Shown: positions 34,052-41,326 of the stretch, one piece after another | Numbering within the stretch: the stretch's first letter is position 1 | How the letters are laid out: the number at the start of each line of letters is the position of its first letter | Assembly (NCBI GenBank): GCA_002163135.1 | Contig: MAAN01000026.1 | Location: 1 to 54,144, forward strand | Source of the DNA: Alphaproteobacteria bacterium 46_93_T64 | GTDB lineage: Bacteria > Pseudomonadota > Alphaproteobacteria > Sneathiellales > Sneathiellaceae | DNA: 54,144 bases | Direction: 5' to 3' | Position numbers and translations under genes: made by a program | The notes under the pieces: generated by a model | What the model saw: only the letters and a program-made list of their open reading frames with translations | What the model was told of the DNA's origin: nothing | Database searches by the model: none

Positions 34052-34933
34052 ATGAGCTTACTAATGCGATCACCAAACCTTAGTGCCTTAAAAATGTTTG
34101 ATGCAGCAGCCCGCCATCTGAATTTTAGACTGGCGGCAGAAGAGCTGAACCTAACTCAAGGAGCTGTGGCCCAACAGGTAAGGCGGCTGGAGAAAGATTT
34201 GCAAGTCCAGCTTTTTCACCGCAGACCTCGTGGGTTAGAACTGACCCAAGTCGGACAAGAATACCATTCTCCGGTCCGGCGGGCTTTGGCCATGATCGAC
34301 GCCGCCACAGTGAAATTACAACCGATGCATACCCGTATCACTTTGAGTGTTCCCCCTTCCTTTGCCGCGAAATGGCTGGTGCCCCGTTTGAGCCAGTTCT
34401 CCCAGGCCCATCCCGATATCGATTTGCAGACGGATGCCAGCGAAAAGGTGGCTGACTTCCGAACGGACGAGGTGGATATTGTCATTCGCCAAGGAGTACC
34501 TCCCTTTGGCGACAACCTTCAGGTAGAGCTACTTTCCTATTTCGAACTGTGTGCGGTTTCTAGCCCTGATTTTGCGACGACAATCGCCCCTGTAAAAAAG
34601 TTGCAAGATTTTGCTGACCAGCCGCTGATTCAGGACAATCATTTTCCCTGGGATCCTATGCTGGAGCAGTTGGAAACATCAGCTAGTCGGCGCATATTAC
34701 AGTTCAATCAAACCGCACTGGCCATGGATGCTGCTGCCAATGGCCAAGGCATCGCCCTGGCTCCGCGTTTATTGGTCGCAGCCGAAATAGCCCGAGGCCG
34801 GCTGGTTAGTCTTTGGCAGGACACAAAACCAAACGACGGGGGTTATTTTTTACTCTGCCCAACATTCAAGGGCTCTAACCCAGCCCGAGACAGCGTGGTT
34901 CAATGGCTGATAACAACCACAAAGAATTCGTGA
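34052..34933 (+). CDS. LysR family transcriptional regulator (GcvA-like)
   Basis: A 293-residue LysR regulator with the HTH at residues 8-66 (AAEELNLTQGAVAQQVRRLE) and a standard effector domain (AMDAAANGQGIALAPRLLV near 225). It is divergent from the quinone oxidoreductase gene and likely controls it; the pair sits between the two 29-base repeats. By eye it is richer in G+C, and in codons such as CTG and GCC, than the neighbouring core genes, fitting recent arrival. Confidence 0.92.
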   Translation: MSLLMRSPNLSALKMFDAAARHLNFRLAAEELNLTQGAVAQQVRRLEKDLQVQLFHRRPRGLELTQVGQEYHSPVRRALAMIDAATVKLQPMHTRITLSVPPSFAAKWLVPRLSQFSQAHPDIDLQTDASEKVADFRTDEVDIVIRQGVPPFGDNLQVELLSYFELCAVSSPDFATTIAPVKKLQDFADQPLIQDNHFPWDPMLEQLETSASRRILQFNQTALAMDAAANGQGIALAPRLLVAAEIARGRLVSLWQDTKPNDGGYFLLCPTFKGSNPARDSVVQWLITTTKNS

Positions 34934-35067
34934 CCGTCCGCTTACTTTGAGAATAAAGATCTATATTTAGGGCTGAAACTATATCTGTCATGATCACTTT
35001 AAGTATGGGTAAGGGTGTGGGTATGTAAAATTGATTGGATTTTAGTGGCTATAACTAAGGAAATTGG

Positions 35068-35096
35068 ATCCCCGTCCCTCCGCCACTTACCTGTTT
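35068..35096 (+). repeat. att-like direct repeat, copy 2
   Basis: A perfect 29-base copy of 32614-32642: the last 18 bases of tRNA-Ser plus 11 flanking bases (ACTTACCTGTT at its core end). No other part of a tRNA is present here. The integrase relic starts about 110 bases further on, the usual att-int distance. Confidence 0.9.
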
Positions 35097-35208
35097 ATAG
35101 CCACCCATACACATCCTTTTAACCCGCAGTTTATATGAACTTTTTTACAATTTCCGTCTGAACACTTCCATATTTGATCGTCATAATTATGATATCATTT
35201 ATGGGTTG

Positions 35209-35610
35209 ATTAGATGGCGGTGGGTTTTATCTTCATGTCACTAAGTCTGGCTAAATATCGGGGATTAATCGGTTGATGATTAATTGGAAAGCTAGAGAAA
35301 TGGGATTGGGACCCCTTCCTCAATTATGTTAGCAGGCGCTAAAGAGGCTGCTACAGTATGCCGTAAATAATTTCTAGAGGGTATTGATCCAATAGTGCAC
35401 AGGAATCTGACACGGCCTCAAGCGGCAGCGGCGGACATATCTTCAATGAGTTTTAGAGAATATTCTAACAGGTTCACTTCTGCTAAATGTGCAGAATGGA
35501 AAAATGACAAATATAGAAATCAGTGGATAAACACCGTAAATACCTATGTTCATCCAATATTTAGCTCTCGATTGTTAGAGGTGGTGGTGTCGCCTCTGCT
35601 ATATCGCTGA
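35209..35610 (+). pseudogene. decayed P4-type tyrosine integrase (N-terminal and core-binding parts only)
   Basis: Translation from GAT 35213 gives DGGGFYLHVTKSG, a stop at TAA 35252-35254, then W-KAREMGLGPLP (near 35285-35316), the standard opening of P4-type integrases. A frameshift near 35320-35329 leads into LAGAKEAATVCRK, a stop (TAA near 35368), FLEGIDPI, and then a long open stretch with SFREYSNRFTSAKCAEWKND and YRNQWINTVNTYVHPIF, the core-binding domain. The catalytic domain with the R-H-R-Y residues is missing. At least two stops, one frameshift and a 3' truncation show it is dead. Confidence 0.88.
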
Positions 35611-35794
35611 ACAACAGTCTAATCTACTTCAGTGCAAAAAACTAATATGACTTCAACAGCCTCTTTGCTTCCCTTTTAAACTGCGAGATGTCTATAAAAT
35701 TTGGGGTACCCCAGAGTTCTTTTCCAACTGGTGCGATTGCTGTAAGGTAAATATTCAATCGATAATTAAAGTCAGTTAGGGTAAGGCGAGAAAA

Positions 35795-36556
35795 ATGAAT
35801 TCAACCGACGCAGTTCGAGACCTAAAGGGAAAAGTCGCATGGATTACGGGCGCAGGAACGGGAATTGGGCAGGCAGCAGCAATTGCTTTGGCGAATGCTG
35901 GAATGACAGTTGTTTTATCTGGTCGCAGAGAAAGTGCTCTTGAGGAGACAGCAAACATAATTCGTACTAACGGCGGAAAATCTGTTCTCGAGCCGTTAGA
36001 TGTCTCGGATGCTGAGGCCGCTGAAAAACTTGTGCAACGCATTTATAAACGCTTTGATCGGCTTGATATCGCCGTACTAAGTGCGGGAATAAATGTTAAA
36101 AATCGCGCATGGACTGACGTAGATACCAAAGCATGGGATGCTGTTGTCGATATTAATCTAAATGGTGCTTTTTATTGTTGCAAAGCCATCCTACCCGTTA
36201 TGCGAAAACAAAAATCAGGGCTTATAATCAATGTTGCATCTTGGGCTGGTGTTCGAGTTTCCAAGCTTTCAGGCGCTGCCTATACTGCAGCCAAACATGG
36301 TATGGTAGCGATGAGCGAAAGTATTAATGTGGAAGAGGCCAAAAACGGAATCCGTTCTTGTGCTTTGTGCCCCGGTGAAGTGGCAACGCCTTTGTTAAAT
36401 GATCGCCCTGTGACTGTTACCGAAGAGCAAAAAGCGGCTATGCTTCAGGCAGAAGATTTAGGCGAGACTGTTTTGTTTCTCGCCCGGATGAACGAAAGAG
36501 TTTGTGTGAACCAGCTCATTATCGGCCCTACAGCTAACAGAGCCTATATCGGTTAA
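35795..36556 (+). CDS. short-chain dehydrogenase/reductase
   Basis: A 253-residue classical SDR with ITGAGTGIG at residues 17-25 and the catalytic Ser149, Tyr163 and Lys167 (AAYTAAKHG). The usual NAG motif reads SAG (LSAGIN), a conservative change. GGCGAGAAAA before ATG 35795 is a weak ribosome site. It is the first intact gene to the right of the integrase relic and may be element cargo. Substrate unknown. Confidence 0.88.
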   Translation: MNSTDAVRDLKGKVAWITGAGTGIGQAAAIALANAGMTVVLSGRRESALEETANIIRTNGGKSVLEPLDVSDAEAAEKLVQRIYKRFDRLDIAVLSAGINVKNRAWTDVDTKAWDAVVDINLNGAFYCCKAILPVMRKQKSGLIINVASWAGVRVSKLSGAAYTAAKHGMVAMSESINVEEAKNGIRSCALCPGEVATPLLNDRPVTVTEEQKAAMLQAEDLGETVLFLARMNERVCVNQLIIGPTANRAYIG

Positions 36557-37012
36557 ACTCACTTAATTCTATGCGGCTTTATCTTGTTTGGCGAATAAGC
36601 CGCTGGGTGCTCGGCGAAACCATTCCGCGCACTCGCAGCTTCATTTCAACACAACAGCAGTTCAGTCAAATGAACGTCTGAGAAAGACATTCCAATTCGA
36701 AACACTAGCTGAGAGATTTAAGGCATGTGTTGCGTTGACCGGTTGAGATGGTAGCAAAAGCGGACAAGCTATGGACAAAATATTAGGAGCCGAACAGGAC
36801 TCCTATTCCATCTAGATCTATGGATATTTTCTCCAATAAGTTTATTATGGTTAACGTAATTTAACTATATACTTTAATTCCGTTGTAATGTTATTCCTAA
36901 TATTAGATTCTAATCGCTAAAGTCGTAAATACACGAAATAAATAGAACACCATAAAGTGTCTTTGCGACTTAAGATTAGATGCTGATAAATATTATGGGG
37001 AGGGTACAAAAA
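36557..37012. other. intergenic stretch with a possible coding relic
   Basis: Over 450 bases without a full gene. A short open frame ending at TGA 36745-36747 reads SNERLRKTFQFETLAERFK and then ACVALTG; it looks protein-like in composition, perhaps the last residues of a transposase or other lost gene, but I cannot identify it. An inverted repeat TAGGAG/CTCCTA lies near 36785-36803. An AT-rich promoter-like region precedes the VPLPA-CTERM gene. Confidence 0.4.
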
Positions 37013-37561
37013 GTGAACTTAATACGAAATTTTATTATATCTCTTGTCGTCGGAGGTACTGTTTCATTAGCCGCCTCGGCCTCTCAGGCCGCACCGGTAA
37101 ACTATGAATTTGTATCTGGAACGACTTTTATTTTGAATCATCAAGGAACTATTTCCGGTACTTTTACATATGACAGCGTAAGCGAACAACTTTCATCACA
37201 GAACATTACTGTTGGCGGAGCGTCCGGCTACGCTTCAACGTATAATTTCCAATATCAGCCGTGGAATGACTCCAATACACTCGGTCTTATGACTGCTGCA
37301 AATAGCGCATCGGATAATGCCTTCGCAATGTTGATTCTTTCTTTCTCTGGTGCGTTGGACGGTTCACTGGGTCTTAAAGCATTAAGCAGCATCACTGGCT
37401 ATAATCTTCCGGGCTACTCTGGTGCTCATGCATATGGCTTAGCCGGTGGTGTTCAGGTTGTATCAGCTGTACCACTTCCTGCAGCTTTACCTCTATACGG
37501 CGCGGGTATTGCGGTTATGGGTTTTATGGGCTGGCGTCGTAAGCGCAAAACTGCAGCATAA
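37013..37561 (+). CDS. VPLPA-CTERM sorting domain-containing exported protein
   Basis: A 182-residue protein with both ends diagnostic. Residues 1-26 are a signal peptide (MNLIRNFIISLVVGG, ending SASQA). The C-terminus has VPLPA at about 153-157, a hydrophobic helix and a basic WRRKRK tail: the VPLPA variant of the PEP-CTERM signal, processed by exosortase and linked to the cell surface or EPS matrix. I start at GTG 37013, because GGGGAGGG lies eight bases upstream; an ATG at 36980 would put the signal peptide 11 residues in. The body is rich in Ser, Gly and Thr and unlike any domain I know. No exosortase gene is in the window. Confidence 0.85.
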   Translation: MNLIRNFIISLVVGGTVSLAASASQAAPVNYEFVSGTTFILNHQGTISGTFTYDSVSEQLSSQNITVGGASGYASTYNFQYQPWNDSNTLGLMTAANSASDNAFAMLILSFSGALDGSLGLKALSSITGYNLPGYSGAHAYGLAGGVQVVSAVPLPAALPLYGAGIAVMGFMGWRRKRKTAA

Positions 37562-37619
37562 CTGCAGCATAACTGAAGCGACACAGACTGCCGTATCAGC
37601 CTTTCGAGGTTGCACATTA

Positions 37620-37653
37620 CAGCCCCTACTCCAGTCGGAGAGGGGCTGTTTTT
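37620..37653 (+). terminator. intrinsic terminator of the VPLPA-CTERM gene
   Basis: CAGCCCCT-a-CTCC (37620-37632), loop AGTC, then GGAG-AGGGGCTG (37637-37648) and five T's. A strong stem with a single bulged base. Confidence 0.9.
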
Positions 37654-37777
37654 GTAGCAATAATGCATGTCACGTCCTTCGAGAGGTTTTAGAACGAGAA
37701 TTGAAACTTTGCAGGACCGCCTTAGAGCGCCATTACACTTCCGTCAGGTCGCTTTCAGGCATGCCAATAGTAGCTAC

Positions 37778-38564
37778 CTATATATTCATCTCGATTTTAT
37801 TCTTTATCATAATTTTTTCTTCAATCGCTGAACTTAGTTCACGCAAAAATTCATCTTCACTGATCTTTTGGTTTGTTTCTTTTTTATACATAGAATGAAG
37901 TATAATCTCATCTATCCTTGGTAAATTCCGAACAGGCTCCTCAAAATATCCTCCGACTGGAGCCGTCGCATTGAATATTGACGGAACTACTTTGTTGGAA
38001 GGAGCAAACAATAAGAAGCTGTTTGCCAGCAGTTCCAGAAAATAGTTCGACAGATGGTCGCGTCTCTCTGAAAAGTTGTCTAATACAGCATACCCTACTG
38101 TTCCGCCATTTTCATCCAAAAACCGCTTGGTAAATGCCGTGCGTCTTTTCCGTATTATTTTCCGCCCTTAGAAAACGTCCCTTAAATTCTTCTAGTGTTT
38201 CCGTTTCATCTTTAAACAACTTCTGAACATCAGGAGAGTTGGCTGCCGTTTTGTAGTTATCAACTAAGATCACAAAATAATTTGCAGGACCTGTTTCTTC
38301 TTTGATTACCTCAACACCAGACATTTCAGAAAAGTATTTCATTCCTGAATCAAACATTTCTACTGATATTTCTGTCTCCAAACCAAAGGTTCGATATTTT
38401 ATTGGCTTTACCCAACGACCAAACTCAGGTCCTTTTCCAGAAAAAAGCGTTGTTACAAATTCACCAATTTGTTTGCTTGTCAGACTATTTTCTGCCTGTA
38501 CTTCTTTTGTCGTTAAACTACTCAACACAAATATCACCATAAATGTGCAAGATATTTTCGACAT
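37778..38564 (-). pseudogene. DUF2927 domain gene split by a frameshift
   Basis: The first part (38564 to 38112, 150 residues) has AGGAG before ATG 38564, a signal peptide (MSKISCTFMVIFVLSS, ending EVQA) and the first half of a DUF2927-like domain. It ends abruptly at TGA 38112-38114. The second part continues in another frame (AFTKRFLDENGG, YFLELLANSFLL, VVPSIFNA, LPRIDEIILHSMY), the C-terminal half of the same domain. It has no ATG near its start. Joined at about 38130-38150, by an indel in the AAAA run there, they make one protein of about 260 residues. Function of DUF2927 is unknown. It may be recently inactivated or a sequencing error. Confidence 0.75.
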
Positions 38565-38571
38565 ATCGTTC

Positions 38572-38613
38572 TCCTAAAAAAAACGGATGATCTATTTGCT
38601 AATAAATCATCCG
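38572..38613 (-). terminator. terminator-like hairpin upstream of the DUF2927 gene
   Basis: On the minus strand CGGATGAT (38613-38606), a 14-base loop, ATCATCCG (38591-38584) and a run of T's. It should end the transcript of the VOC gene (39097-38717). It runs straight into the ribosome site AGGAG of the DUF2927 gene, so any transcript reading through would be attenuated. Confidence 0.75.
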
Positions 38614-38716
38614 ACATGCACTAAACAATATATGAAGAAGACAGCAATCCGTTCGATCAATTGCATAAGCACTACCGATAGAGATTACCTTCATTTTTCA
38701 TGATATTTGAGTTATG

Positions 38717-39097
38717 TTACGCCATACGGTGGAGGACGCATATTTTATTGCCCGATGGGTCACGTAGATAGCCAAGATAAAGATTACCATTGCTACCTTC
38801 ACGAACTCCTGGAGGGTCCTCGCAGGTAACGCCGCCGTTAGCTAGGCCGGCGGCATGCCACTTGTCTGCCAACTCTGTGTCTGATGCTGCAAAACCGATG
38901 GTACTGCCGTTGCCGTTGCAAGCAGGCTCACCGTCGATAGGTTTGCTTATCGAGAATATGCCAGTTTTTGTGTAGTAAAAACACCGACCCTTGCTGTCAA
39001 TCACACCTGGCTTATGCCCCAGTACTCCAAGAACAGCATCGTAAAAGACTTTTGCTTCTTCTACGTCGTTCGCTCCAACCATAATATGACTAAACAT
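38717..39097 (-). CDS. VOC family protein
   Basis: A 126-residue protein of the glyoxalase/dioxygenase superfamily, with FSHIMVGANDVEEAKVFYDA at the start and LRDPSGNKICVLH at the end. The Glu ligand usual in the last strand reads Lys-Ile-Cys-Val, so metal binding may be lost or altered. CAGGAG lies five bases before ATG 39097. It is separated from the large flavoprotein operon by 135 bases and ends at a hairpin. Reaction unknown. Confidence 0.82.
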   Translation of the reverse strand: MFSHIMVGANDVEEAKVFYDAVLGVLGHKPGVIDSKGRCFYYTKTGIFSISKPIDGEPACNGNGSTIGFAASDTELADKWHAAGLANGGVTCEDPPGVREGSNGNLYLGYLRDPSGNKICVLHRMA

Positions 39098-39232
39098 TCT
39101 AACTCCTGATAATATTTTTATAATCCACTATTCAGCGGCCATGTTATCCTGAGTATTCAGAGAATACGAACAGTTTGAGTCCAAGCCCGTATAATTTTCT
39201 AACGCTTGCACATCAATACTGCCGTATCGGTA

Positions 39233-41302
39233 TTATTCTTCGAAATACACTCTGTCATGTTTTAAGGGGTTATCCCGGTCAATATTGGCATCGAGCTCTC
39301 GCGCATATTTATGTCCGGAGTAAACTGCTGACGCAATAATTGCGGGGGCTTCGCAATCGCCAATTCTTTTGATCGATTTCGGGGCATTCTCAATGCCGGT
39401 ATCTATTTTCCCAAGGATCGCTTGATAGAGCGCATCCTTTGGGATGCGTGCGGTTACCAATACAATTGATTGACACTCTATCTCCTGCACCTGACCACTA
39501 TACTCACAGCTTATTGACGCTTTATTTCCGTCACATGACATCAAATTGTGAGCGGTAATCAGAGTTACCCCCAGTTTCAGAAGTTGGGTCTTTGCGCGCC
39601 AACGGTCATAGGTATATCCGCCCCACTCTGACACAACATCTGAGGGTGTCACCAATGTCACAGGCAAGCCTTTAGCCCGTACAAGTTCGGCGATTACGGT
39701 ACCCATATAATAGTGTTCGTCATCAAAAATTATCGTCGGGCCAGTTGGAAGGCGACCTGACATGATATCATCGGGCGTAAAGATTTGGGCCTGCGGTCCA
39801 AGCGATGCAATACCAGTGCGATTGGCGTTTCCATACCCGTCAGCGCGCCAGCTGGATCCAGTTGCAAGGACAATGTGATCCGCACCGATTTCCAGAACGT
39901 CTTCCGCCGTCAATTTGCTTTCACGGAAAACCTCAACATTGCTCATTTTTTCAATTTGTTGGATGCGATAATCGCGGACCCGTCCCCACTCGGCTAATCC
40001 CGGCAGTTTCGCTTCACGTAAAACTCGGCCACCAAGCTCGCGAGTTGCTTCTGCGAGCATTGTACGATATCCCCGCTGCCCCAAGGCCCGGGCACACTCA
40101 AGACCCGCAGGACCTGCGCCAACAACCAGTATTTTCGCTTCAGATCCTCTGACATCAATTTTTTCAGGATGCCAGCCGCGTCGCCATTCTTCACTCATCG
40201 TCGGATTTTGCGTACACCGAACGGGCACTCCCTTGCCGTCACCAGTATAGCAGATGTTACATCCAATACATTCCCGGATATCTTCAGGCCGTCCTTCTTC
40301 GATTTTTCTTGGTAAAAACGGATCAGCGATAGAGGGCCGGGCAGCACCAATGAAATCAACAATACCGCGCTTGATTTGCGATGCCATCGTATCAGGAGAG
40401 GTAAAGCGCCCAACGGAAACCACCGGTTTGCTTGTGATAGACTTGATGTAAGAAATATAGGGTTCTAACGAGCCTTCCTGAACATATCGGGACAGCCCCA
40501 TTTCATAAGAATAGTCACTTATATTGATGTCCCACAGATCCGGAAGTTCTCCCAGTATTTCAAACATCTCACGGGTCTCGCCAGGCATTAGGTTGCCATC
40601 TCCAGCGCCGCCACCATTGGTTTCGGCAGAGAAGCGAACGGCTACCGCCATGGTATCCCCAACAGCCTCTTTGGTATCTTCAATGATTTCCCGGATCAAT
40701 CGTACTCGGTTCTCGACCGATCCCCCATATTCATCCGTGCGGGTATTTATGGTCTTGGATAGAAACTGTGACAAAAGATAGTCATGCGTAGCATAGACAT
40801 AGACAATATCAAAACCCGCTTCTTTCGCCCTCAGGGCTGCATTTCGGTGCCAACGGCGAGTTTCACGAATATCTTCCTTATCCATGGCCCGCGTCTGAAA
40901 CGGATTACGTTCGGTGTTGGGCTGGCTGACAACTCCCAGAGCCACTTCACGGGTTGCCAAATTGGGCATCCGTGCTCCGCCAATACATAGTTCCACTCCC
41001 GCCAAAGCACCATGTGCATGAACTTTCTCTGTCATCAAACCATGCGCCTTGATATCGCCCTTGTCCCATAAGGACGCGCTCACATAGGGCAGATCATCCG
41101 ACGAAGGGTGAACGGAACAATACTCAGTACAAACCACCCCCCAGCCGCCTTCAGCTTTCACTTCTCGCAAACCGGCAAGCGTACGCGGCCGTAACCAGCC
41201 ACTTCCAGTGCAATGAGGGACTTGGTAGAACCGGTTTTTGGCTGTCACGGGGCCAATTTTCATTGGCTCGAACAAAATGTCGTAACGGGGATCCCGTGTC
41301 AT
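39233..41302 (-). CDS. trimethylamine dehydrogenase-type Fe-S flavoprotein (paralogue 1)
   Basis: A 689-residue enzyme collinear with trimethylamine dehydrogenase (TMADH). The N-terminal TIM barrel has Cys31 in FYQVPHC, equivalent to the TMADH cysteine that binds FMN covalently, and Tyr61 (TEYCSVHP) equivalent to TMADH Tyr60 of the aromatic bowl. The catalytic Tyr/His stretch is YVYATHDYL near residue 175. The 4Fe-4S ligands lie in CIGCNICYTGDGKGVPVRC. Two Rossmann parts follow, with VVGAGPAGLECA near 393. It would oxidatively N-dealkylate a tertiary or similar amine to an aldehyde plus a smaller amine. It is the last gene of the seven-gene operon, 24 bases after its paralogue. Confidence 0.9.
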   Translation of the reverse strand: MTRDPRYDILFEPMKIGPVTAKNRFYQVPHCTGSGWLRPRTLAGLREVKAEGGWGVVCTEYCSVHPSSDDLPYVSASLWDKGDIKAHGLMTEKVHAHGALAGVELCIGGARMPNLATREVALGVVSQPNTERNPFQTRAMDKEDIRETRRWHRNAALRAKEAGFDIVYVYATHDYLLSQFLSKTINTRTDEYGGSVENRVRLIREIIEDTKEAVGDTMAVAVRFSAETNGGGAGDGNLMPGETREMFEILGELPDLWDINISDYSYEMGLSRYVQEGSLEPYISYIKSITSKPVVSVGRFTSPDTMASQIKRGIVDFIGAARPSIADPFLPRKIEEGRPEDIRECIGCNICYTGDGKGVPVRCTQNPTMSEEWRRGWHPEKIDVRGSEAKILVVGAGPAGLECARALGQRGYRTMLAEATRELGGRVLREAKLPGLAEWGRVRDYRIQQIEKMSNVEVFRESKLTAEDVLEIGADHIVLATGSSWRADGYGNANRTGIASLGPQAQIFTPDDIMSGRLPTGPTIIFDDEHYYMGTVIAELVRAKGLPVTLVTPSDVVSEWGGYTYDRWRAKTQLLKLGVTLITAHNLMSCDGNKASISCEYSGQVQEIECQSIVLVTARIPKDALYQAILGKIDTGIENAPKSIKRIGDCEAPAIIASAVYSGHKYARELDANIDRDNPLKHDRVYFEE

Positions 41303-41326
41303 ATAAAAAGCTCCAACAAAGATTGA

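Larger units (their letters stand above)
32614..35610 (+). mobile_element. degenerate tRNA-Ser-associated integrative element
   Basis: The span starts at the tRNA 3' end (copy 1 of the 29-base repeat), contains a quinone oxidoreductase/LysR gene pair, reaches copy 2 at 35068-35096 and then the decayed P4-type integrase (35209-35610). Between the repeats there is no integrase. The integrase relic lies just outside copy 2, as if two elements had inserted one after the other in the same tRNA. The cargo pair also looks richer in G+C than its surroundings by eye. The right border of the older element is not identified; genes to its right may also belong to it. Confidence 0.65.

Noticed and set aside
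35395-35610. A 71-residue hypothetical protein
   Set aside because: It is the last open part of the dead integrase, with no start or ribosome site of its own.
37446-37898. A 150-residue plus-strand open frame with a hydrophobic end
   Set aside because: It overlaps the end of the VPLPA-CTERM gene in another frame and runs through its terminator and into the antisense of the DUF2927 gene; its composition is not protein-like.
37778-38119. The second DUF2927 half as a separate gene
   Set aside because: It would need a TTG start with no ribosome site, and its residues continue the domain begun in the other frame; a frameshift is the simpler reading.
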